Source: Geobacter sp. (GTDB lineage Bacteria > Desulfobacterota > Desulfuromonadia > Geobacterales > Pseudopelobacteraceae). From it: a stretch of DNA of 64,000 nt. Under the pieces are notes generated by a model, which was not told the DNA's origin, ran no database searches, and saw only the letters and a program-made list of their open reading frames with translations. Below are positions 16,959 through 24,567 of this stretch, in pieces. The position numbers were made by a program, and so were the translations under genes. Location: contig WKKS01000004.1 in the NCBI GenBank assembly GCA_009684515.1, forward strand, positions 1-64,000, read 5' to 3'. Within the stretch, counting starts at the first letter, position 1. The number at the start of each line of letters is the position of its first letter.

Positions 16959-19819
16959 CAGAGCATCTTCCTCAGATATTGGCCGGTGTACGATTTCGTC
17001 ACTTTCGCCACCTGTTCCGGCGTCCCTACGGCAATGATCTCGCCCCCCCGGTCGCCCCCCTCCGGCCCCAGGTCGATAATCCAGTCGGCGGTTTTGATCA
17101 CGTCCAGGTTGTGTTCAATGATCACGATCGTGTTACCGGCATCCACCAGACGCTGGATCACCTCCAGCAGTTTGGCGATATCGTGGAAATGCAGGCCGGT
17201 GGTCGGCTCATCCAGGATGTAGATCGTACGGCCGGTGGAGCGCTTGGCAAGTTCCTTGGCCAGTTTGACCCGTTGAGCTTCGCCGCCCGAAAGGGTGGTG
17301 GCCGACTGCCCCAGTTTGATGTACCCCAGACCGACCTCTTCCAGGGTGGCCAGCTTGTTTCTGATGCGCGGGATTGCCCCCAGAAATTCCAGCGCCTGTG
17401 AAACCGTCATGTCCAGAACTTCGGCGATGGATTTGCCCTTGTAATGGACTTCCAGGGTTTCGCGATTGTAACGGGCGCCTTTGCAGACTTCGCACTCCAC
17501 ATACACATCCGGCAGAAAATGCATCTCGATCTTGATGATGCCGTCACCGGAGCAGGCTTCGCAGCGTCCCCCCTTGACATTGAACGAGTAGCGCCCCGGC
17601 TTGTAGCCGCGCAGCTTGGATTCGGGCAGGTTGGAAAACAGATCGCGGATGTCGCCGAAAACGGCGGTGTAGGTGGCCGGATTGGAACGGGGGGTGCGGC
17701 CGATCGGTGATTGATCGATGTTGATGACCTTGTCGAGGTACTCCAGCCCGAGCACTTCCTTGACCGCCCCGGCTTTCTCGCGGCTGCGGTACAAGCGCTG
17801 ACCCAGCACCTTGTGCAGCGTATCGATCACCAGCGTCGATTTCCCGGAACCTGAAACTCCGGTCACACAGGTCATGACTCCCAAAGGAATATCGGCGTTG
17901 ACCGATTTAAGATTGTTTTCGCTGGCGCCGACAATTTGGATCGACTTCTCAAACTTGCGGCGTTTCTTCGGCACCGCAATATCCAGCTCACCCGACAGAT
18001 ACCGCCCGGTCAGTGAAGCGGGATCTTTCATAACCTCGGCCGGCGTGCCTTGCGAAACGACTTCACCCCCGTGCACTCCGGCTCCCGGCCCCATGTCGAT
18101 CAGGTGATCCGCTTCCAGAATTGTTTCTTCGTCATGCTCCACTACCAACACGGTATTTCCCAGGTCACGCAATCGTTTCAGCGTTGTCAGCAGGCGGGCG
18201 TTGTCGCGCTGGTGCAGCCCGATCGAGGGCTCATCGAGAATGTACAGGACCCCCACCAGAGATGAACCGATCTGAGTGGCCAGACGGATGCGCTGCCCTT
18301 CGCCGCCGGAAAGGGTGCCGGAAGTGCGGTCCAGTGAAAGATAATCCAGGCCGACGTTGACCAGGAAGGAAAGTCGTTCGCGAACTTCCTTGAGAATCCG
18401 GCGGGCGATCTCCTGTTCCTTGTCGGTCAAGGTCATTTCCTCGAAAAAATGCAGGCAGTCGCGGATGGAAAGCGAAGTTACATCGCAGATTGTCTGTCCT
18501 GATACCAGCACATGCAGCGCTTCCGGACGCAGACGCGCCCCCTTGCAGGTCGGGCAGGGCATGACGTTCATGTACTTTTCCAGCTCTTCACGGGCCGAAT
18601 CAGATTCGGTTTCACGCCAGCGGCGCTGCAGATTGTTCAGAACCCCCTCGAATTCCTTGTGGTAGGTATGGCGGCGATCACCATCCTCTTCCCACCAGAA
18701 CTCGATTTTCTCCCCCTTGGAACCATTCAGGATTACGTCTTGTACAGTTGAGGTCAGCTCCTTGAACGGTGTCCGGATATCAAATTTATATGCTTTGGCC
18801 AGAGCTTCCAGAATCAGGTGGAACCAGCCGGAGAGCCGTTTTTCCCACGGTGCAATGGCCCCTTCGCGCAGGGAAAGCTCCTGATTGGGTATCACCAGTT
18901 CCTGGTCAAAATACATGCGGGTGCCGAGTCCGGTACAATCGGGGCAGGCGCCGTGAGGGTTGTTGAATGAGAACAGGCGCGGGGTTATCTCCTGATAGGA
19001 GATACCGCACTCGACGCAGGCCAGTTTTTCGGAAAAGATCATAACTGTCGGTTTATGCGCTTTTTTGCGTCCCTTCTCGGGCGGTTCATCCAAAGCAGGC
19101 GTAACCACTTCAACCTTGACAACCCCGTCGGCGTGATGCAGGGCGGTTTCCAGTGAATCGGCCAGACGGCGCTGAACACCCTCCTTGACGACAATCCGAT
19201 CCACCACGATATCGATATCATGTTTCTTTTTCTTATCCAGCTCAATCTCGTCGGCCAATTCCCGCACGGTCCCATCAACCACTACCCGCGTAAAACCTTC
19301 TTTTCGCAGTTGGTTCAGTTCCTTTTTATACTCGCCTTTACGACCGCGGATCATCGGCGAGAGCAGGGTCAGCTTTGTCCCTGTCGGCAGGATCATAATC
19401 TGGTCAACCATCTGGGAAACGGTTTGGGAGGTGATTTCCTTATCGCAGGAGGTGCAGTGCGGACGCCCGACCCGGGCAAACAGCAGGCGCAAATAGTCGT
19501 AGATCTCAGTGACGGTACCGACCGTGGAGCGGGGGTTTTTGCTGGTGGTTTTCTGCTCAATGGAAATGGCCGGGGAGAGCCCTTCGATCGACTCCACATC
19601 CGGTTTTTCCATCTGCTCCAAAAACTGGCGGGCGTAGGCCGAGAGCGATTCGACATAGCGCCTTTGCCCTTCGGCATAAATCGTATCGAAGGCCAGAGTG
19701 GATTTACCGGAACCGGATATACCTGTTATTACGACCAGTTGGTCGCGGGGAATTTCGACGTCGATGCACTTGAGGTTATGTTCGCAGGCGCCTTTGACAA
19801 TGATGCTGGTGTGGGCCAT
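16958..19819 (-). CDS. uvrA: UvrABC excinuclease subunit A
   Basis: A 953-residue damage-recognition ATPase of nucleotide excision repair. It has two ABC ATPase modules with Walker [14 protein letters not shown] (near 32) and [13 protein letters not shown] (near 655), ABC signatures [12 protein letters not shown] and [12 protein letters not shown], and Walker [11 protein letters not shown] and [10 protein letters not shown]. Zinc motifs include CxxC-type pairs around CVECGISY ... CPDC and CEACSGDG ... CEVCKG. The length is typical (about 940). AGAAGGA precedes the ATG. The other strand-specific repair gene here is mfd (28949). Confidence 0.98.
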   Translation of the reverse strand: MAHTSIIVKGACEHNLKCIDVEIPRDQLVVITGISGSGKSTLAFDTIYAEGQRRYVESLSAYARQFLEQMEKPDVESIEGLSPAISIEQKTTSKNPRSTVGTVTEIYDYLRLLFARVGRPHCTSCDKEITSQTVSQMVDQIMILPTGTKLTLLSPMIRGRKGEYKKELNQLRKEGFTRVVVDGTVRELADEIELDKKKKHDIDIVVDRIVVKEGVQRRLADSLETALHHADGVVKVEVVTPALDEPPEKGRKKAHKPTVMIFSEKLACVECGISYQEITPRLFSFNNPHGACPDCTGLGTRMYFDQELVIPNQELSLREGAIAPWEKRLSGWFHLILEALAKAYKFDIRTPFKELTSTVQDVILNGSKGEKIEFWWEEDGDRRHTYHKEFEGVLNNLQRRWRETESDSAREELEKYMNVMPCPTCKGARLRPEALHVLVSGQTICDVTSLSIRDCLHFFEEMTLTDKEQEIARRILKEVRERLSFLVNVGLDYLSLDRTSGTLSGGEGQRIRLATQIGSSLVGVLYILDEPSIGLHQRDNARLLTTLKRLRDLGNTVLVVEHDEETILEADHLIDMGPGAGVHGGEVVSQGTPAEVMKDPASLTGRYLSGELDIAVPKKRRKFEKSIQIVGASENNLKSVNADIPLGVMTCVTGVSGSGKSTLVIDTLHKVLGQRLYRSREKAGAVKEVLGLEYLDKVINIDQSPIGRTPRSNPATYTAVFGDIRDLFSNLPESKLRGYKPGRYSFNVKGGRCEACSGDGIIKIEMHFLPDVYVECEVCKGARYNRETLEVHYKGKSIAEVLDMTVSQALEFLGAIPRIRNKLATLEEVGLGYIKLGQSATTLSGGEAQRVKLAKELAKRSTGRTIYILDEPTTGLHFHDIAKLLEVIQRLVDAGNTIVIIEHNLDVIKTADWIIDLGPEGGDRGGEIIAVGTPEQVAKVTKSYTGQYLRKML

Positions 19820-19930
19820 GATATTCCTTCTGTCGTAAAGTGACTTCCAGATATATCACAGATCGGGATTAGTATGAAGTGACTTTGCAGCCAGATTGCA
19901 GATCGTACCGTATTGCATTCTTGCTACAGA

Positions 19931-20620
19931 TTAGTGATGGCAGAAAACACATTCAGGGATTGTCAGAGCAAATACGCCGTTAACAAATCCAAAGGTATGA
20001 CACCCATAAGGGAGGGGGCCGAGACACCCCAGTGGCGGGTTATACTTTGGGTCATTCATCACTATGGTGTGATGTGGCTCGCCAATATTATTCGGCCCGC
20101 CATGACAAATGGAGCATTTATCGATCGGGATACCTGAAAACCCGTTAACAGCAACGGCATTATGCTTGAGGTGAATATTGCCGTTATTTCTGACACGGCC
20201 GACAAACTCGGGACTCAGCGGTAAACCGGCGCGCCCGGCACGATTGGACGAATACCACTGTTGAGGTTTCACTACCGGATTGGGATATCCGCCATGGCAG
20301 GAGTAGCACATGACCGGGAACCTGACCGGGTCGAGAACATGGCAATCCAGGCAGGCGGGACCGGCCGCCCCAGCCTTGGCACCCATTAGTCCCGCCCCGT
20401 GGCAAAGCCAGCACTGAAAGACGTGTTCTTTTATCAGGAGAGCATCTGCGGCGGGTCGGGCAGTGGTAATGCCCCTGAAACTGACAATAGCATCACGGTG
20501 ATAGGTCACCCATGTTTTTTCATGGGGCGCGGTGGCTGCCGGAGCATTCGGATTGCCGGAACTGCCACAGCCGCACAGATTCAGAAGCGTTATCAATACA
20601 ATCGCCAAAAGCCGCTTCAT
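19931..20620 (-). CDS. Lipoprotein multiheme c-type cytochrome (five CxxCH plus one CX7CH)
   Basis: A 229-residue exported cytochrome, the last gene of the conduit operon. The signal peptide ends in a lipobox (LNLCGC, Cys near 16-18). Five canonical heme motifs are present: CWLCH, CLDCH, CYSCH, CSICH and, at the extreme C-terminus, CVFCH. A sixth possible site, CLGPLPYGCH, has seven residues between the cysteines. Spaced His residues (PHH, HLKH, YHR) could be distal ligands. GAGGAG precedes the ATG. Together with the upstream genes it probably forms the outer-surface part of an electron conduit, as ExtC/ExtD-type lipoprotein cytochromes do in Geobacter (family inference). Confidence 0.85.
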   Translation of the reverse strand: MKRLLAIVLITLLNLCGCGSSGNPNAPAATAPHEKTWVTYHRDAIVSFRGITTARPAADALLIKEHVFQCWLCHGAGLMGAKAGAAGPACLDCHVLDPVRFPVMCYSCHGGYPNPVVKPQQWYSSNRAGRAGLPLSPEFVGRVRNNGNIHLKHNAVAVNGFSGIPIDKCSICHGGPNNIGEPHHTIVMNDPKYNPPLGCLGPLPYGCHTFGFVNGVFALTIPECVFCHH

Positions 20621-20650
20621 GTTCCGTCTCCTCTGTTTCTCCCGCGTATG

Positions 20651-21118
20651 TTACCCATGGCAAGGCTGGCAGGTTTGGGCTGATTTGGGATTTCCATGAC
20701 AACGAAAACAGGAAGTGGGATCCATACGTCCCTCAATCCGGTGACGCGCGAGAAAATCACCGCGGTGCTGCACGCGGCGGTAGTTCTCGGTCGGGTTTTT
20801 TATGGAAGGTTTAAGCTCGACTCGAGTCGAATGACAGTCGCTGCAAAAGGCCTGGCTATGGCAGAGTGAGCAGACCCGCTCGTCCTGATACGCCACCAGA
20901 CGGTGAGAATCGGTAAACAGCGCTGTGTGGTTGTAGCGCTCAAAATCAATCGGTTCTTTTTTGTGACCGTGGCACTTTGTGCAAAACTCCCTCCGCTCAC
21001 CCAGCTCAAAAATATTGGGATGAGCGACGGGCAAACGGTAGGCGTTTTGAGTCGCACAGGCCAGCAGAAACAGTGGCAACAACGCCGTTAATGTCCAAGT
21101 ATATCTAAGGTATTTCAC
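20651..21118 (-). CDS. Five-heme lipoprotein c-type cytochrome
   Basis: A 155-residue lipoprotein with signal peptide and lipobox LLAC (Cys near 21). Five heme c motifs are present: CTKCH, CSLCH, CSDCH, CFRCH and the C-terminal CQPCH. The GTG at 21118 is chosen because GGAG lies 7 nt upstream and it yields a clean signal peptide; the longer in-frame ATGs overlap the porin gene and lack ribosome sites. It lies 30 nt upstream of the next cytochrome gene and 34 nt after the barrel gene. The position after a barrel protein fits a surface-exposed cytochrome plugged into the porin. Confidence 0.85.
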   Translation of the reverse strand: MKYLRYTWTLTALLPLFLLACATQNAYRLPVAHPNIFELGERREFCTKCHGHKKEPIDFERYNHTALFTDSHRLVAYQDERVCSLCHSQAFCSDCHSTRVELKPSIKNPTENYRRVQHRGDFLARHRIEGRMDPTSCFRCHGNPKSAQTCQPCHG

Positions 21119-21152
21119 TTTTGAACTCCACTTAAACCATCTCATACAAAAT

Positions 21153-22439
21153 TCAGTTTTTCCGGGGCGAATCATTGAAAACTTTATCGGCCAGATAACT
21201 AAGTTTAAGCATCCAGCGGTAATCCTCTTCGAAATAGGGATCGCTGCTGTAATCAAATGATAGTTTAACGCTAAACGCGTCATTTAAGAACCGGAATCCC
21301 CCGCCGACTGAAGTGAAGAGAGAACTGTTTTTTTTGTAGATCGCCTCATCATACTTTACGTACATCACGTCACCTGTAACAAAACCAGGAGAGATGTTCC
21401 AAAAAAAGTAACCTCGCCCCTGATAATACCTGTTTTCCGAACTGCTTCCCTGCATGCGGCCGACCTCTGCGCCAAGCTCAGAGAAGATCTTATGCTTCCA
21501 GACGGCCAGGAGGGTGTATAGCTGCGAGTTGCCAAAACGTTGGGCATAATCGTAATTTTTAAATTTGAAGACATATTCTTCATGTTCAGAAGGGTACCAG
21601 AACGTTTCGGCGCCAGCCACAGTCAGACTGTTGCCGGTGCCCTGCAGAAAGCGAAAGGGGTTGGCAACGTTGGCCCGCTTACCGAAATAATCTTCATAAT
21701 TAAAATGCTGAATGAATGGCTGGAATACGGCCTGCCTCCAGGGCAGACGCAGTTCGTAGGAATGTTCCTTCCAACCGCTGGTCATCAGATTGAGCGCAGA
21801 ATGACCCAGCAGGGTGACATTTCCCGGCAGGAGCAAAGTTAAATCGGAGCCCAGACTCTCTTCGTGGCGCGACCCATTGTCGGATATGAATTTGTGCGAA
21901 ATACCGGCGTCAAAAAGCCCCGGTTTGGAATAGGAGAGTTTACCGCCGAAGATGAAATCACCCTGGCGTCCGTTTGCCGTATCAAGCGCAACCGGCGAAC
22001 CTCCATACGCTGAAAGCGTAATTGACTGTGTCAGGTATGCCTTGCCGTAGACGCCATCAATGCTGTCCTTGGCCACACCTTCAAAAACGTACTGCCGCCC
22101 CGCCCGCAACAGATAGTCCCGATTAGCCGGAACATACTGTAGGTACGCGTGCAGGAGCTCTCCGGCTGTACCATCACTGTTGTAATTATCTGCCAGATTG
22201 CCCCGTCCCCAGCCATTGGCGTGCAATGACAGTCCGGGACTTTTGAGATTGCCGTAATCAAGCTGAATATACTCGTAGAGTGGAACGGCAGTCAGCTTGT
22301 TTCCATTTTCGACCTGCCGTTCAAAACCGCGCATGATCGTCTGGGAAACCAGCTGGAGTTCAGCGGCAAAGCTCCGGACCGGCATAGAGATCGCCAGTCC
22401 CAGAGCAATAAACATTAAGAAGCTACGGCAACCTGGCAC
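21153..22439 (-). CDS. Outer-membrane beta-barrel of a porin-cytochrome conduit
   Basis: A 428-residue exported protein. After a signal peptide (about 1-25, ending RSFA-AE) the rest is alternating aromatic/hydrophobic strands typical of an outer-membrane barrel, with many Tyr/Trp/Phe-terminated segments such as LLRAGRQYVFEG and FSVKLSFDYSSDPY. There are no heme motifs. Flanked by cytochromes on both sides, it fits the integral barrel of a porin-cytochrome complex (ExtB-like). The start is taken as the GTG at 22439, which has GGGAG 11 nt upstream and gives a good signal peptide; a TTG at 22478 and an ATG at 22415 are alternatives. I do not see sequence identity to a specific named porin. Confidence 0.75.
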   Translation of the reverse strand: MPGCRSFLMFIALGLAISMPVRSFAAELQLVSQTIMRGFERQVENGNKLTAVPLYEYIQLDYGNLKSPGLSLHANGWGRGNLADNYNSDGTAGELLHAYLQYVPANRDYLLRAGRQYVFEGVAKDSIDGVYGKAYLTQSITLSAYGGSPVALDTANGRQGDFIFGGKLSYSKPGLFDAGISHKFISDNGSRHEESLGSDLTLLLPGNVTLLGHSALNLMTSGWKEHSYELRLPWRQAVFQPFIQHFNYEDYFGKRANVANPFRFLQGTGNSLTVAGAETFWYPSEHEEYVFKFKNYDYAQRFGNSQLYTLLAVWKHKIFSELGAEVGRMQGSSSENRYYQGRGYFFWNISPGFVTGDVMYVKYDEAIYKKNSSLFTSVGGGFRFLNDAFSVKLSFDYSSDPYFEEDYRWMLKLSYLADKVFNDSPRKN

Positions 22440-22490
22440 GAATTGAGATTCTCCCTTTGCAGTGGACAGTACAAACAAATCGGACTGTTC

Positions 22491-23363
22491 TTACTTGCTG
22501 CTCTGCTTGACCGGCAGGTCGTGCGGATCCTGGTGACAGGTCAGACATTTCGGGAATTTATCGTGAAGCTGCTTGCTGTGTGGCAAAACATGACAGACGC
22601 TGCATTGTGGGATGTAGCCATGCTTACTATGGCAACTGACACAATTGACCTTGCCATGCTTGCTCGGTGTTTTGCTCCACTTCGCATAAACCTTGTCATG
22701 GCAGGCGTTGCAGGTTTTGGCATTGGCATCTTTGGCGAATGTGATCTGTAGCGGCCGGTGTACCGGATGGCATTCGCTGTTACAGGTTTTGAACTCCTGG
22801 CCATCAAAGTGCGGTTTATGGCAGGCATTGCAGGATGGAACATAAGCATGCGCAGTATGGCAATTGTCACACGTCAGCTTGGTATGCTTGCTTGGGAATT
22901 TCTGCAACTGTTCGAAAGGAGAACTGTGGCAGATCGCGCAGGAATTTATCAATGCCTTTGACATGGGAATTTTAGTGGCGGCATGCGGGTTGCTGTGACA
23001 GGTCGTACATTCGGTAATCTTCTCGCCATGCGGCAACAGGTGACAATCCCGACACTTGGGCATCAACTCCTGCCAGTTGCTTTTCTGGGGGTTGTAAACA
23101 TGGAAACTCTTATGGCAATTCTGGCACTCAAACCTGTGTCGCCCACCGGCGCTCTTGAGATCGTTGTACAGAGTGCTGTGACACTGGCCGCACTGCACCG
23201 GGGTCAGTTTAGCCGGCTCGGAAGAATACAATTCCGCTGTGGCGGGAGCCGCCTTCGCCCCCTTTTTATCTGCCGCATGTACACTGGCCGCATCAAGCAG
23301 CGCAACTGTACGCGCCACGCATAAAATCATCAGCAGTATCAATATTTTTTTTCCAAGCCTCAT
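22491..23363 (-). CDS. Periplasmic multiheme c-type cytochrome, 12 heme motifs (one CX3CH)
   Basis: A 290-residue exported cytochrome, first gene of the conduit operon. A signal peptide (about 1-30, ending VHAA) is followed by 12 heme-binding motifs: CGQCH, CQNCH, CRDCH, CTTCH, CAICH, CDNCH, CNACH, CNSECH, CNACH, CVSCH, CSVCH and CLTCH. The eighth, CNSECH, has three residues between the cysteines. No lipobox is seen, so it is probably periplasmic and feeds electrons into the barrel. The order 12-heme cytochrome, barrel, lipoprotein cytochromes resembles extABCD of Geobacter sulfurreducens; orthology is an inference. GAGGAG precedes the ATG. Confidence 0.87.
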   Translation of the reverse strand: MRLGKKILILLMILCVARTVALLDAASVHAADKKGAKAAPATAELYSSEPAKLTPVQCGQCHSTLYNDLKSAGGRHRFECQNCHKSFHVYNPQKSNWQELMPKCRDCHLLPHGEKITECTTCHSNPHAATKIPMSKALINSCAICHSSPFEQLQKFPSKHTKLTCDNCHTAHAYVPSCNACHKPHFDGQEFKTCNSECHPVHRPLQITFAKDANAKTCNACHDKVYAKWSKTPSKHGKVNCVSCHSKHGYIPQCSVCHVLPHSKQLHDKFPKCLTCHQDPHDLPVKQSSK

Positions 23364-23483
23364 ATTATTTCTCCTCTTCGTAGATGCTTAGGCCAACTGT
23401 AATGCGGGAAGATTTCTGTCGAGAACTCGCGGCGAGCACAGGATCAATAACCCTTAAAATCATTGGGCAATTTCAATGGCAAC

Positions 23484-23512
23484 CTAATAACATTAGTCAC
23501 CGATAATGTCAA
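23484..23512 (-). promoter_or_regulatory. Promoter of the cytochrome-porin operon with embedded palindrome
   Basis: Minus strand TTGACA (23507-23512), 17 nt, TATTAG (23484-23489); predicted start near 23477, leaving a leader of about 114 nt. An imperfect inverted repeat, TGACATTA-N8-TAATGTTA (23488-23511), fills the -35/-10 interval and is a good candidate repressor operator. Confidence 0.6.
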
Positions 23513-23582
23513 CAAACGGATTTGAGTTATTTGGCTGGGAACTGCTCTCTTGGGGAAACAGGACATAAATTATGGGGAAAAC

Positions 23583-24455
23583 TCATGCGGTGAAGATTTT
23601 TGCGAAGTTTCCGATTGCACTGACCCTTACCGGCCCGAAGCCGCCGCTGTCGCCGTCCACCTGAATCGGACTGCCACCACCCACCGATACTTCAACGGCA
23701 CGAAGCAGGGTCACGTCCTGATTGTCTTTGATACGGCCGTACAGCGCGGAAACGATAATTTTCAGATAAGATCGGCGACTCGTGGAAGTAATGCAGAAAA
23801 GATCCAGCACAGGCACAGAAATGTCGGCTTCCGGAGCCAGCTCCAGATCACCTCCATAGCGGGCGCCATTGCAGACTATGACCGAATGACACTCCAGCGG
23901 CCGACCGTCCGCCACAATTTCAAATCTGTCACACGGCCATTTCAACAGGCAGCGCAGAGCCGAAAGCAGATAAGCGCCTTTTTTGAGCAAGCGTTTTTCC
24001 CGCAACCGAACGCCATGGACAACGTTGCCGTCCAATCCGACCCCGGCCATCAGCAAAAAACGCTGGCTGGAACCATTTTCACGCTCGATCAACCCAACCG
24101 CCAGAGGACGGCTCTTACCCTCGGCAATACAGCTAATGCCGGACTTGATACTATCGATCCCCAACTCGCGAGCCAGCACATTAGCAGTCCCGACCGGAAG
24201 AATCCCAAGTGTGGCGCGTCCCGGAGCAAGGGCATTAACCACGGCATTGATAGTCCCGTCCCCGCCCGCCACGATTACGACCGGATTCTGCTCGGCAGCT
24301 TCGATCTGCGCAGAGACCAGCCGGGCATCTTCCGGACCGGTAACCGTTAGTACTTGCGGGACAATGCCGGCGGCTTCCAACTGCAATAGCAACTGTTCGC
24401 GAATGGCCGGAGAATAGGAACCGGAGAGAGGATTTATCAGAAGGTAATATGGCAT
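23583..24455 (-). CDS. Diacylglycerol kinase-family lipid kinase (YegS/BmrU-like)
   Basis: A 290-residue cytoplasmic or membrane-associated lipid kinase. The signature is VIVAGGDGTINAVVNAL (near 58), preceded by the NPLSG phosphate-binding start (residues 8-12) and followed by GILPVGTANVLARELG, all diagnostic of the DAGK catalytic fold. The C-terminal beta-sandwich has YGGDLELAPEADISVPVLD and IQVDGD. Family members phosphorylate diacylglycerol, phosphatidylglycerol or sphingoid bases; the substrate is not evident. No strong ribosome site precedes the ATG at 24455. It follows a terminator and stands alone. Confidence 0.88.
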   Translation of the reverse strand: MPYYLLINPLSGSYSPAIREQLLLQLEAAGIVPQVLTVTGPEDARLVSAQIEAAEQNPVVIVAGGDGTINAVVNALAPGRATLGILPVGTANVLARELGIDSIKSGISCIAEGKSRPLAVGLIERENGSSQRFLLMAGVGLDGNVVHGVRLREKRLLKKGAYLLSALRCLLKWPCDRFEIVADGRPLECHSVIVCNGARYGGDLELAPEADISVPVLDLFCITSTSRRSYLKIIVSALYGRIKDNQDVTLLRAVEVSVGGGSPIQVDGDSGGFGPVRVSAIGNFAKIFTA

Positions 24456-24494
24456 CGAGCCATGATACTGAAATTGGATTCCTATTCAAGCCAA

Positions 24495-24530
24495 AACGCC
24501 GTGAACCCCTGTTACAGGATTCACGGCGTT
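24495..24530 (-). terminator. Terminator after the GGDEF-EAL gene
   Basis: AACGCCGTGAA pairs perfectly with TTCACGGCGTT (11 bp); on the minus strand the stem is followed by a T-rich GTTTTGG, 38 nt after the stop at 24568. Confidence 0.8.
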
Positions 24531-24567
24531 ATTGCATGCGCGTTGAAATTATGGATTTAGATAGGCG

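Noticed and set aside
19820..19930. A LexA-type SOS box upstream of uvrA
   Set aside because: uvrA is often SOS-regulated, but no GGTT-N-AACC-like palindrome of the kind reported for Geobacter LexA, nor a CTG-N10-CAG box of good quality, was visible in the 111-nt gap.
23364..23480. A c-di-GMP (GEMM) riboswitch in the leader of the cytochrome operon
   Set aside because: Such riboswitches are common before Geobacter cytochromes, so I looked for the conserved GGGCAAACC and GGACGCAAAGCC blocks. Neither is present.
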